In this document: in pieces, positions 12,360 to 24,250 of the stretch | How the letters are laid out: each line of letters begins with the position of its first letter | Position numbering within the stretch: position 1 is the first letter of the stretch | Origin: Haliclystus octoradiatus | Taxonomy: Eukaryota > Cnidaria > Staurozoa > Stauromedusae > Haliclystidae | NCBI GenBank assembly: GCA_916610825.1 | Contig: OU744448.1 | Location: forward strand, 32,010,160 to 32,074,159 | Direction: 5' to 3' | Length of the DNA stretch: 64,000 bases | The notes under the pieces: model-generated | What the model saw: only the letters and a program-made list of their open reading frames with translations | Told to the model about the DNA's origin: nothing | Databases searched by the model: none | Translations under genes and position numbers: made by a program

Positions 12360-12836
12360 AAAATATGTAACAACTGAAAACCATGATAATGTACTGTCAA
12401 TTCAATGCAAACCTTTAAATTATGATTTAATATTATTCCAACTTTCTATGCATAAACAATAATCTTAAAAGTTGATTCAATTTTACTGTATGTTTTCTAA
12501 ATTAAACTTTCCAAGGTTGGCATCCAACAAGACGTTGTACTGACAGAAGACACCACGTGAAGGCCCTTGTTTTGTCTTCCAGGGAATGGACATGATGAGC
12601 AAGATACATTTTTGAAGCAGTTCTTGGAATAGAGGAAAGTTGACGTGGAGGTGAAGAGAATAATGAAATAAAGAACAGGAGGGTGGGATGCTGTTCAATT
12701 TAACCAAAGAAGCTCTATCATGCTCTAAAGAGTAAGGAATGATTTAACATATTTGCAAGAAGTGTCTCTCATAAATACAAACAGAGTATGCCAGAAAGTA
12801 TAAGAATGATGATATGTTTTATGTGTCTATAAGGAC
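12360..12836. other. Unassigned sequence between LINE fragment and minisatellite
   Basis: No domain or repeat is recognised. Small open frames on both strands (for example 12483-12707 minus) have no family resemblance. Confidence 0.4.
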
Positions 12837-14441
12837 AGTTACTTTGTGTAAGCCTTCTTGGTGCTGATACTGGTGGTAGTAGCAAATATAAAAATTAGAA
12901 CACAGGGAGGCAAGAACCAATATAGGTACACAATTAATTTGTGTAAGCCTTCCTGGTGCTGATACTGGTGGTAGTAGCAAATATAAAAATGAGAATATAG
13001 GGAGGCAAGAACCAATATAGGTACACAATTAATTTGTGTAAGCCTGTCAGGTGATGATACTGGTGGTAGTAGCAAATATAAAAATGAGAATATAGGGAGG
13101 CAAGAACCAATATAGGTACACAATTAATTTGTGTAAGCCTGCCAGGTGCTGATACTGGTGGTAGCAGCAAATATAAAAATGAGAATATAGGGAGGCAAGA
13201 ACCAATATAGGTACACAATTAATTTGTGTAAGCCTGTCAGGTGATGATACTGGTGGTAGTAGCAAATATAAAAATGAGAATATAGGGAGGCAAGAACCAA
13301 TATAGGTACACAATTAATTTGTGTAAGCCTGCCAGGGGCTGATACTGGTGGTAGCAGCAAATATTAAAATGAGAATATAGGGAGGCAAGAACCAATATAG
13401 GTACACAATTAATTTGTGTAAGCCTGTCAGGTGATGATACTGGTGGTAGTAGCAAATATAAAAATGAGAATATAGGGAGGCAAGAACCAATGTAGGTACA
13501 CAATTAATTTGTGTAAGCCTGTCAGGTGATGATACTGGTGGTAGTAGCAAATATAAAAATGAGAATATAGGGAGGCAAGAACCAATATAGGTACACAATT
13601 AATTTGTGTAAGCCTGCCAGGTGCTAATACTGGTGGTAGTAGCAAATATAAAATGAGAATATAGGGAGGCAAGAACCAATATAGGTACACAATTAATTTG
13701 TGTAAGCCTGCCAGGTGCTAATACTGGTGGTAGTAGCAAATATAAAATGAGAATATAGGGAGGCAAGAACCAATATAGGAACACAATTAATTTGTGTAAG
13801 CCTTCCTGGTGCTGATACTGGTGGTAGCAGCAAATATAAAAATAAGAATATGGGGGCAAGAACCAATATAGGTACACTATTAATTTGTGTAATCCTCCCA
13901 GGTGCTGATACTGGTGGTAGTAGCAAATATAAAAATGAGAATATAGGGAGGCAAGAACCAATGTAGGTACACAATTAGTTTGTGTAAGCCTGTCAGGTGA
14001 TGATGCTGGTGGTAGTAGCAAATATAAAAATGAGAATATAGGGAGGCAAGAACCAATATAGGTACACAATTAATTTGTGTAAGCCTGCCAGGTGCTAATA
14101 CTGGTGGTAGTAGCAAATATAAAATGAGAATATAGGGAGGCAAGAACCAATATAGGTACACAATTAATTTGTGTAAGCCTGCCAGGTGCTAATACTGGTG
14201 GTAGTAGCAAATATAAAATGAGAATATAGGGAGGCAAGAACCAATATAGGAACACAATTAATTTGTGTAAGCCTTCCTGGTGCTGATACTGGTGGTAGCA
14301 GCAAATATAAAAATAAGAATATGGGGGCAAGAACCAATATAGGTACACTATTAATTTGTGTAATCCTCCCAGGTGCTGATACTGGTGGTAATAGCAAGTA
14401 TAAAAATGAGAATATAGGGAGGCAAGAACCAATATAGGTAG
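12837..14441 (+). repeat. 95-bp minisatellite, about 17 units, with higher-order repeat
   Basis: Units of 93-95 bp repeat the pattern AATTAATTTGTGTAAGCCT, GATACTGGTGGTAGTAGCAA, GAATATAGGGAGGCAAGAAC. Variants (CCAGGTGCT, GTCAGGTGATG, CCTTCCTGG, a one-base deletion in the A-run) recur in a fixed order, so 13599-14069 and 14070-14432 are near-duplicate blocks of about five units. Since 95 is not a multiple of three and the unit lacks stops in all three minus frames, long overlapping open frames run through it on the minus strand. They encode a leucine/tyrosine-rich repeat and are by-products of the array; I do not call a protein. Confidence 0.9.
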
Positions 14442-14666
14442 ATAATTAATTTGTATGTGTATGTTTAAGTTAGTCTCAGTGTAACTTCATAAAAATTAAC
14501 ACAATAGACACTATTGCCATTATAAGAATTATATGAAAAGTAATACTGAGGAGTTTATGTGTTTGAAAGATGTGAGGAATTTTAATTTTGATAATTATTT
14601 CCAAAAATGTAATAGCAATAAATAATTATGGAATAACCTAACTCTGATTTACAGAGGAGTTTGGTC
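14442..14666. other. Short unassigned spacer, presumably the 3' end of the hAT copy
   Basis: AT-rich sequence between the minisatellite and the stop of the hAT pseudogene. No terminal inverted repeat was identified. Confidence 0.35.
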
Positions 14667-16510
14667 CTACTCAACACTGAGCTGTTCATAATCCTGTGAA
14701 GATATGAGGTCGATCCTTCTATTTGTTTTGGCAAACTCTCTTAGCACTTCAATTGGACGAAGAACAATTTCACGATCCCGTTGAAGTAATGCTAGGCCAT
14801 TGAGATGGTCTTCCACCATGGTTGATCTAGTATAGCCTTTAAACCTTCTCATCAATGAGAATGATCTTTCAGATTTACAGAAAGTTATTGGGAGTGTTGC
14901 TAAAATTCGTAACATTATTTTGATGTTTTTGAAACCGTCAAATTGAATGGCATTTAGAGTAGCAATTGGACCGTCTAGGAAGGAAACACTCATTTTCTCC
15001 TGATATTGGTACCAGAGTAACAATTCTGATTCAACGTCAAAAAAGCAAGGAAGATCAGATTCGTAAAACTATGCAATCTTAAGGGCAGATTGAAGTCATG
15101 TTATTTCTTGAAATTGCTTGCTTTTAAAAAGGGAAATCATTTTTTGGGAACAATTTGAAAACCGTGAAATCCATTAAAGCTTTCAGTTGTGCACTGATCA
15201 TCTAAATGTTTCTTCAAGTGGTCAAGAAATTCGATAGTTAAATTAACTTTATAAAAACCACAAATATTTTCTCCATGAGCGTTATTTCTGTAACTCTGCT
15301 TTCCAGTGACCCCCTCATGTGATTCTTTCACATTTACTTTCTTAGATGTTTCAAAGCTTTTTTGGTCCACTTTCTGTGAAAGGCATCTACATTATTTCTA
15401 TATTCTGTAATCAAATCTTTTAATGAATTTATTATATTTGTAGCATTCATAATGTCTATTGGTTTTTATTGGAGTAGCACAGTTGCGGGGTTTTTTCCCC
15501 GAAAGGATGTTTCTCAAAATGACCAAAGTTACAATGAACTGGAATGTCGACAATAGCGCAATAAATGACGTAGCATCATTCCTAGTCTTGGCATTAATTT
15601 TTTTACCTATATTTTCAGCCATAGATTGCAGCGTATAATAAACGGGGACAAAAAGATCTTGAAAAACATTAATTGCATCAAGCCATTCTACCCATCTAGT
15701 CGTACAGGCTCCTATAAGTTTTGTTTTCTTTGATTTTGGACAGTATTTATTGATGTTTTCCATCTAAGCTAATCGTCTTGGCTCTGAAGAATTAAAATGG
15801 TTATAAACTTGTTGTGCTTGCTGCATAACATTTCTAACAACGGGTATTTCACAAGATTTTTCCACAACCAAATTTAACCTGTTACTAAAGCAATGGGTGT
15901 AAAGAGCTTTACTGTTTTTTTTTCAAAATCTTAGCAGACAATCCCTTGATATGACCTGATACAGCTCCTGCACCATCATAGCCTTGTCCTCTGCAATTTG
16001 ATATATCTAAACCTATATCATGAAGCTTGACTAAAATCAGTTTGGAAAGATCAGCATCTGACAGGCCATGGTTGCAATGAAGAAATGTCAAAAAAGATTC
16101 CTGGATGGAGCAATTACTGTTCACATACCATAAAACCAGTGATAGCTTCTCCTTTCCAGAAGAATCCATTGCTTCATCCGCAATGATAGAAAACAAGTAT
16201 TTGCCTTTACGTCATTCACAATTCTGTCTGTTATTGCTTTGCCACAACAATTTATCAGCTGATTTTGAATTTCTTTAGAGATATACGTGCTATGTTTAGC
16301 AGCATGCTGAAGATGATTTTTTATAACAGTATCTCCAGCACGCACTCTAAAATGAAGTAGCTCTACAAAATTTGTTACATTATCAACGGAATACTCTCCT
16401 ACTGCTTGATGAAATTTAGCGTTATCGCGGTGACCCCAATATGCGAGACCCTGACGACCACAAAAAATAATTGCAACAATAGTAAAAATCATCCCCTAGT
16501 CCTACCTTAA
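14667..16510 (-). pseudogene. hAT-family transposase pseudogene (ZMYM1 / P52rIPK-like type)
   Basis: Minus-strand fragments read in order as one hAT transposase. 16492-16121 holds an AYWGHRDNAKF and NFVELLHFRVRAGD segment. 16196-15909 holds FSIIADEAMDSSGKEKLSL and CRGQGYDGAGAVSGH. About 15909-15770 gives THCFSNRLNLVVEKSCEIP. 15763-15398 has CTTRWVEWLDAI. 15370-15137 corresponds to the region before the dimerisation domain. 15023-14667 ends with the hAT C-terminal dimerisation block (ITFCKSERSFSLMRRFKGYT, then DHLNGLALL). At least one frameshift (near 16196) and further frame changes separate the fragments, so it is inactive. It is part of the insertion cluster inside the split LINE. Confidence 0.8.
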
Positions 16511-16617
16511 TTTTATCTCTAAAGTTGCAATATCAAAGGTGGTTGATGTTGAGCAAACATTAGTATAATTAGGTGGCAAGCATACTGCATCTTGCATAAT
16601 CAAAGAAGATGTTTGGT

Positions 16618-17064
16618 TCAGCTGCCTGGCAGGCTTATAGAAGTTGTGGATATACTGAGGGGTCTACTAGCTGCTGATTTTCTCTGCTGATTGGGCGTTG
16701 GTTTAAATTCCAACTTACTTTGCGAAAACGGATTTGATTTTACAGCAATTGTACCTTTAGGGGCAATAGCTATTGGTACTGGGGAACTTTTCTTGGGTTT
16801 GGAAGAAATTTGAGAACAATTAACATTTTTTCTTTTAAAATTGCGGTTCTCGTAAACTAAAGGTACAAAGTGATTTGGGGAAAAAGATGTAGCATATTGA
16901 ACAACACCTTCATGACAAAACAAAATATGAATTGGCTCACAATTACCATGAGATTTAACTGTACGTGGCTCAATTGAGGCATTAAAAAGATATCTGAATC
17001 TGCTTTCTCCAGAATCAGGATAATGAGAAAAAATATTTCTCTGGATGAAAGATGAAAGACTCAA
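16618..17064 (-). pseudogene. Unidentified transposon-type ORF fragment, possibly OTU-like C-terminus
   Basis: This is a 148-codon minus frame. The only family hint is IHILFCHEGVVQYATSFSPNHFVPLV, whose NHFVPL ending resembles the final strand and histidine of OTU-type cysteine proteases found in several transposons. The catalytic DGxC motif is not present, so only a C-terminal part would remain. The last third is rich in Ser, Pro and Lys and looks unstructured. It lies directly upstream of the hAT pseudogene on the same strand. Identity is tentative. Confidence 0.3.
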
Positions 17065-17782
17065 AATTCACAAAAAACATGATCACCTTCCGCCTTCGCA
17101 ATTCAAAATTGCTTCTTTTTGCACAAGATCTTTGCCAGATACAACAAAATCAAGTGATTCGTGTGAGGAAGCCAAGGGAAGAATATTAAGTACAGAAGTA
17201 CTTACCTTCGTTCAATGTTTGTCAAAAGTGGACTTAAATAATGGATGCTCACTGTAGTAGTCGGCATTGAAGTACAATTCTATAGATGTCCAAAGCCTCA
17301 GCATTTCTAAGAGGCAAATACTCCCAACCATTGCCAGAGATATCGAATTGTATAAAAAATTTCCAGATACTTCAGATCTGGAATGAAGTTAGTGAATTGA
17401 AAGTCAATGTCACATGTTAAATATGTTTTTTCAAATTAAATTGCCTCAAAATTATAAAGGGAAGTAGACAGTAGGTATTACATTTGCTGTGGAAATATAC
17501 TGTACAATGCACATTGCATGATTGCAAGCATGTTTCCCTGATTAGCCTAGCTAACTGCAACTGCTAAATAAAAACGTCGTAGTCTAGCAAAACAAATATT
17601 CTTTGTATATGAGAATGAGACATCAATACTAATCAACCACCCAAAATACAAAGTAGCCATATAAATATTACCAATAAAGGTTCAACCTGGCACACAGATA
17701 AATAAAATCAGAAGTCCATTATATGAACATACTTACTGTAAGACAATTCTTGTCTTGTCTTTTGCAGATTTAAAAAACGCCA
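17065..17782. other. Unassigned sequence
   Basis: No domain, tandem repeat or long open frame was recognised. It separates the ORF fragment above from the GACCGTCC-ended element. Confidence 0.35.
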
Positions 17783-17822
17783 CGGCTATTTGACCGTCCT
17801 GCCGGTCAAATAGCCGTATAGG

Positions 17823-20800
17823 GCTATTTGACCGTCCAGTTATACGCATGCGCAGTAGGTCATATTAAATAATCTGATTGTTGATGTTGACCAATCAGAA
17901 GTCAATTGAGTTTCATATCCGGAACAAATTTACAGACTGGACGGTCAAATAGCTCTGTGAACTATTTGACCGTCCAACGAAATCAACATGGTTTTTACTG
18001 TCATTTATCTGATGTAAAGGCTGGACGGTCAAATAGATCCATGAACTATTTGACCGTCCAACGAAATCAATATGGTTTTTACTGTCATTTATCTGATGTA
18101 AAGGCTGGACGGTCAAATAGATCCATGAACTATTTGACCGTCCAACGAAATCAACATGGTTTTTACTGTTATTTATCTGATGTAAAGGCTGGACGGTCAA
18201 ATAGCTCTGTGAACTATTTGACCGTCCAACGAAATTAGCAGGAGTTTTTACTGTTTTATCTGATTTATTGGCTGGTCGGTCAAATAGTTCACAGAGCTAT
18301 TCAGTTCACAGAGTGGCAGAGTCTAGCGAAATTAACATGGGTTTTTACAGTTCCGTATCTGAATTGCAGGCTGGATGGTCAGGCATGCAAAATGACAAGT
18401 ACCAGTAATGGTATAGCTATTAAGGTAGTTACAGCTATAGCTGTGTTACAAACATGAATCGACTCTCGCCACTAACATTTCAATAGGTAAAATGAACCTA
18501 GGATAAGTGACTGGTCACTATAACAGGTCACATGATATGATGATCAATATTGATGACTGCTTATATCATAATTTCACGTAGTCAAATTTCTCTTGTAGAG
18601 GTATTGCATTAAATTCCTTATCCCCATTCAGTAAATATTGCATGAGGAGACTGAAGAGTGAAGTAGTATTATACTGTGTAACTGTACACTGTTCCCAGAA
18701 GGTGCATTATTTTCTCCATATTTATTATCATCTAAATTCATGCCAAATCAAAATATATTTTATAAGTATAAGATGCAGTTAGTAGTAGTATTACACAGAA
18801 ATTGACACAGGAAATAGTAAGCATAAACAATTATATAAACACTCCTGTCCCAGGAAAAACATGGTAATGAATGTTTACATACAAGAAGACAAAAAGAAGC
18901 AAATACAATGTATCAGTGTAGACTCGCAGGAGTTTGCAGTAATTACATTACAAGGATATAGAATTCCAAAACCAAATAAAGGAACCTAAAATAAATGTTT
19001 TTAATCCATCGAGAGTTTCGATTTAGTTATTGTTGCTCAGAATTAATTAAAAATATCAGAATATCAATGTAGTATCTATCTGTAAACCCATATACCGTAT
19101 ATTACCTGTTGTGTAGTGATATTGGAATTTTTTTTACCAACATGACTATGCTATATTGCTTTATATGCTTTACCCATCGCAGCATTCTCAAATTGATATT
19201 AAGATATTCGAGTAAGCAAAAGCCTATCATTTTCTATCATCTGACCACTTGATGGGTATTTGCACTTCTTCAGAATATCTACTATTTAGGCGTCACAAAA
19301 GGTAAATCAAGTTAAAAGTGGAAAACTATGAATTCTGAATAAGAATTAAAGCTTTGACAGACTAATGGGGGAAATGATGTTGATAGTGAACAAATGATAT
19401 GTGACTTAGTGAGAAATACTGTAAATACGTAATTTTATATTAGCAACTGTATGCATATCTCACATTTATGTTTAATTAGATATCTGAAAAGTCAAATAAA
19501 TGATGCAGGCACAGTCAAATTACTTTTGTTTGCAAGCTAGGCAGGAGGTTTTCAAATAGTTTCTGAGAAAAATTGTAATGAGTACAGTGCACAGAAGTAG
19601 AAATTATTGTTTCGTCAAGTCAAAAGGTTGGATTATGATTTATGATATTTTATCTTATGCATGATCAGATGCTCATTTCCCCAGGCATCTGTATCAGAAA
19701 AGGTGATTGTTTTGATTGCAAGCTAGGATGCATGAGCTGCATAATAAATAGGAATATCAGCAGTGTTCTTTTTTCACAACCCTACAATGTTAAAATTAAA
19801 TAACATTTTCTAAATATTCTTCTGTCAGTAATAATAAACAAATCCTCAAAAATACAAATGGCTGGTACCGTGGTACGCAAGATAAGGTCACTAAATTTGA
19901 AATATTGAAGAAAATGAGTACAACATGCATTCCATGAATCCACACACAACATAGACATGATAACTAAGGATTGAACAGATATTTTATCATGCACTTTAGT
20001 ACAACTAAGATTTAGTATCACACTATGTCATAATTCCAATGACTGTATGACGCAATTAAGAGTCAAGAGCTTGGTACTGCATGAGTGCATGTCATATGGT
20101 GTATAGCCTTTCAAACTATCATCCCTATATACCCTGTCCAGTGTCCAGCATCATATCGAAATTATCTTATATACATTTCATTCTAAAATCAAATCGTCCT
20201 ATAGTGCCAACAAACACAACTGCTGGTCTGGTTCTGACAGTGCATCAAAATGAAGAGCAACCTCTAGGATAAGAATTATGTATGTAGTTGTAGATAAAAT
20301 AGAATTAATAGCCCATGGTCATTGCTCATATCTAAGCCTGGTTTACATTTCACTTTTAATTCAACATCGTGGTCTACAGGCTACAGCCACAAAACACAAG
20401 GCAAACATTGCAAGGTAGGCTACACAACTTGCAATAGCTTATCAAATATCAATATTATATAATTTAAATAGACTGATATCGAATGAAACTTACCGGGAAC
20501 TTTTAACATTGCCTGGTTAGTGCTGAAAATTCGAAAAGCTTACTTTGATGTGCTCAATATATTGCAGACATCATAGCATCATAGCTAGCATTTAAAAATC
20601 AAATTCAGCTAATGGCGAATCACGTTTTCCAATCGATGTTATCCCGATAAGTTCGTCTTTTCCGTTTATAGAGCAATCAAATTATATTTCTGCAGTAGAC
20701 GGTATCATCCTCAACATATAACGTAATAATATAGCTACATCCCTTAAATCCCATATCAAATCATGCTCTAAATTGACAGAAATTATCACTAGACTTACAG

Positions 20801-20911
20801 ATGAACACAGAAATGATCATAAGTTTTCTTTTCTCATGTGAGTAAAATCAGCTACTGCGCAAGCGTGAGCGATCCATAATGGCTTCCAGCTGACTTCACT
20901 GGACGGTCAAA
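17823..20911. mobile_element. 3.1-kb non-autonomous element with TIR CTATTTGACCGTCCAGT
   Basis: The left end CTATTTGACCGTCCAGT (17823) is matched in inverse at 20895-20911 (ACTGGACGGTCAAATAG). A second shared motif, GCGCAGTAG, follows inside each end (near 17850 and 20850). Two extra copies of the terminal motif lie just outside the left end (17789-17816) as a small palindrome. A tandem array of the same motif is at 17939-18290. The remaining interior (18300-20880) has no recognised gene; the open frames at 19782-20021 minus and 20081-20272 plus look accidental. No transposase is present and no target-site duplication could be fixed. Confidence 0.6.
17939..18300 (+). repeat. 84-bp tandem repeat built on a GGACGGTCAAATAG hairpin
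   Basis: Copies start at 17939, 18023, 18107, 18191 and a degenerate one at about 18273, giving a period of 84 bp. Each unit holds GGACGGTCAAATAG, about 10 bases, then CTATTTGACCGTCC, so each can fold as a hairpin. The motif equals the terminal repeat of the surrounding element. Since 84 is a multiple of three, a 28-residue repeat is open on both strands (17906-18238 plus, 17913-18200 minus). I consider this non-coding. Confidence 0.85.
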
Positions 20912-21699
20912 TAGACACTTCGTTTAAAAAAGGGGATATAAATCTCTGCACCATGATTACGGTAAAGTGACGTATTGATCAATTCATAATGTTCACCATG
21001 ACAAACTTCCTTCAATGATGCAATTTTTGAAGTTAAATTGCTTTTAATTTCACAATGTAGCTGTCTAATTTCCTCCACACTACTAGCTCTTAAAGCGGTG
21101 GAAACACGCTGTGAAAACTTTGTTGACGCCTGAAATTATCTGAAACGATTCCCGACCAAATCGAGCAAAACCAATGTTACTTCCTACGTCATTCTCACGT
21201 GAAAACAGAACTACTGTTTATGAGTCTCCATTACGGAAAATAATCAACAAAAGACCGGTCTGAGAACAATCGACCGCCACCTCTGATTGGTTAAAGCCCT
21301 TTTCTGACCTGAGAGATACGAACACTGACTGGTCAAATGCGAGAACAAAGTGCACGATTTATTGATGTTTTTTTATGAAAACCTCGACATGGAACTTATT
21401 TGGGAATTCTTTAGTTGAGTTACTATGAACGGTGGCAGAGCAAGGGTCAAACAAAAACCGCCAATTGAGAAATAAATCGTAAAGAAAGAGAAAAAACATT
21501 AAACTCGGTCAAAATTGATAGAAATCGGACTAGAAACGTTTCAAACAAAGTGAAAAAGAAAAATAGATTTCGTGAAAACTTTGAAGTTTGAGATAAAAAT
21601 TGGGTATCGCTTAAAAGAAAAAGAAAGTTAAAATATGCACAGCAGCAAATGTGTAGATCAATTGACACAGAAGACCCCCCTGGATCCGCCCCTGGTCTG
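20912..21699. other. Unassigned sequence between TIR element and LINE 5' part
   Basis: There is a 60-codon minus frame (20896-21078) without recognisable family and an AT-rich remainder. It ends next to the LINE fragment at a GGATCCGCCCC-type sequence (about 21680). Nothing else is supported. Confidence 0.35.
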
Positions 21700-23811
21700 A
21701 TGCGCTACGCTCTGCATGAGGTGAAGACCTATGACGATCAAGGGTAAAACCGGAAGAGTCATGGCATGAAATACGAAAAACATAATCAATAAATAGAGTG
21801 AATAAAAAAGGGACTATGTGTCACCCTGTAGTACGCCACAAGCTGTCGGGAAATCGTCAGTGTCACCATAGTGAGCTCTAACAAAAGCCGAAGTAGAAGA
21901 GTAAAAGGACATAATAGCATTGATAAGAACAATAGGTATATTATAGAAATCTAATATTTCTGGGATTCTGCATCTTAAGACAGAGTCAAAGGTCTTTTTG
22001 AAGTCAATAAAAATTGCAAGAATGTCTTTATGATGTGTCCTACAACATTCTAACATTATCCTAGCTGATATAATTTGGCCTAAGGTTGATCGGCTATTCC
22101 TGCAACAATTTTGATTGTATCTTGGGCGGGGACTCCATCTGGTCCAGGAGACGCAAGGGGTTTCATAGAAAATAGAATAGAGCATAATTCGTCATTAGTA
22201 ACAGGAAAAGTAATATAATTGGGCATATCAGGAGGGGAGAAATTAGGAGGTGGAATTAATTCATTTAACGATAGTAGACAGGATGGAGGATTATATAAAT
22301 CATAAAAATCATTAGGAATCATACTGTTTGCCTCGACAGAATCATTGGCTACAACTTATAATGGTTTTTGGGATGGGTTCTTAAGACGCCTTATCTCTTT
22401 CCATGCTATACAATGCTTATTACTGTTACTAGTCGTTTTTACCGCTAAAATTATAGCGTTTAATTCACGCTAGGATAGGTCATTATGAGCGGCAGCATGA
22501 TCTATTGTTTTTTGATTAACAATAGATTGTAAAAGACTGATATTGTGTATAGTAGGATAACAATCACGTAATTTTTTTTCAGCCAGTTTCAATCATATCT
22601 TAAATGCATGATCATAGCGTCGCTGTCCCAAGAGACGCGTGACCATTGTCTTTTCTTCCACGGCAAAGCGGTCTCGGCTGCTTTGATGATGACTGAGGAA
22701 AGAAGGGAAAAATCCCCTTTTGTGGGCTGCCCAACAAAGGACTTTTCAAGACAGTCGTTAAACGCTTGTGAAAACTCTGAAAGACTTTCCCAAGAAAGGG
22801 ATGACCCAGCCTTTCCTTTGCAGTACCGGATGCGTTGTTTCATGCAAGAGAAAACAAGTCAATGATCAGATGGAATAGCAAATGGTGCTATATTATCACA
22901 ATCTTAAAATAAACGTGGACAATTAGTGAGAATATAATCAAGACATTCCTTTTCGGTCCTTCGGACTTAGCGCGTCTTGACAGTGGTCTACGATGCACAG
23001 AATTTAACGAGGTCATAGAGATGAATAAGATCAATTAAATAAGGGGAATTATCATTTAAATTACGTCCGACATGGTTTAATGACAAAGTGTAACACGCAT
23101 CAAAATCACAACACAACATAATAGCATCATGGGATGGTTTATTAACTAAGATTGAAGATAACTGGGGATAGAAAAGTGAGGCCTCGATCTGTCTAACAGC
23201 AGTGGGAGAGTAAACAGAGAAAACATTTACTATACGATCAAATAATTTAACAGACAATTCTAGAATACGGGATGAAGGAGACTTTACACGAACGTAACGA
23301 ACATCAACACACGGATTACACATAAATCCTACACCACCAACACTATAACATTCAGCAGACGATGTAATAAATGTACATTTGTTATCTAAATCAACATAAT
23401 GAATAGGTTCATCGTGGATAATACGATGTTCCTGAACAGCAGCAAACAAAAAATTTAACTTACGTGTGAGTGTAGCTAACTCTTTCTGTCGCCACGGACG
23501 TTACAGGGTTCTGCAGTTGAACGTATCAATACGATTAGGCGGAGAGGGTCTATTCGCTGAAGGAGATAATGTGTTATTTCCATTAGGAACTCGATCGCGA
23601 GATCGCAGTTCCGATTCAATCAAATTTGAAGACCTCGGTATGTGACGATTTCTGTTTCTATTACGATGTTCGTTGTTACGTTTTCTTCTTTCAGCAAGTG
23701 CTTTCTCTGAGACCGGAAACCCTGTCGACAAAACATTATTAGACCGTGTGTTGTCCTTCGAAAAAATGAAATCTCGTGAAGCAAACCCAGGGTTCTACAA
23801 TTTTTTTCCAC
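21700..23811 (-). pseudogene. LINE ORF2, endonuclease plus N-terminal reverse transcriptase (decayed)
   Basis: On the minus strand, 23731-23501 ends RIDTFNCRTL, the start of an APE endonuclease. 23449-22988 carries further APE signatures (AAVQEHRI, GGVGF, VFSVYSPTA, CCDFDA). 22843-22589 is the EN-RT linker. 22322-22080 has the RT lead-in SMKPLASPGPDGVPA. 22185-21814 has RT motif A (AIFIDFKKTFDSVL) and motif B (ACGVLQGDT). Similarity continues with frame breaks to about 21700 and stops before the catalytic YADD box. Several frameshifts and stops separate the pieces. The missing C-terminal part is plausibly the fragment at 11640-12359, which would make this one LINE inserted in the giant element and later split. 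Confidence 0.8.
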
Positions 23812-24250
23812 AATTGCCTACTTGAAAGCTTGCTGAATTCAAATGTAAAAAGTTCCCAAGCTTTACCACATTAATTTCAGTCAAACGTAATCATTTAATT
23901 CTTGCCAACATTTAGGGTTCTTCTTCGTCCAACGCAGCCATTATGGGGCACAAACGGACTGGGAACAATGGTTTTCGCGCATTCACAGAAACACGAAGAG
24001 AACGCCTATGCCCAAACTCGAATCAGAGTGAAGTTGTTTACATATTTTGAACGTTAATTTGAAGCTTAATATTCGAAATGATCCTACTTTCAATGAATTT
24101 TTATATACTTTAACATCTTTGAAACCTCGCTGACATTTCGGAAAGAATGGAATTGATTAAAAAGTTAGAAAAACTCAACAAAGGAAAGAGAGCAGAAAAT
24201 GAGAAAGGTAAGACTATTTAACATGACTACATCACTATATTTCATTAAAT
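23812..24250. other. Spacer between LINE 5' end and the 3' end of the Academ-type gene
   Basis: AT-rich sequence. A plus-strand ATG at 24147 opens a lysine-rich frame of about 20 codons that ends at a GTAAGA donor-like site near 24210. No downstream partner exon on the plus strand is evident, so it is not called as a gene. Confidence 0.4.

Noticed and set aside
12819-14432. Many overlapping minus-strand open frames of 70-156 codons
   Set aside because: They are products of a stop-free 95-bp tandem repeat and shift frame every unit; no start context or domain.
17906-18238. Open frames on both strands with 28-residue repeats
   Set aside because: Explained by the 84-bp tandem array of a hairpin motif.
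24147-24210. Plus-strand ATG exon-like segment with GTAAGA donor
   Set aside because: Only about 20 lysine-rich codons and no matching acceptor exon downstream, where the other strand carries the transposon gene.
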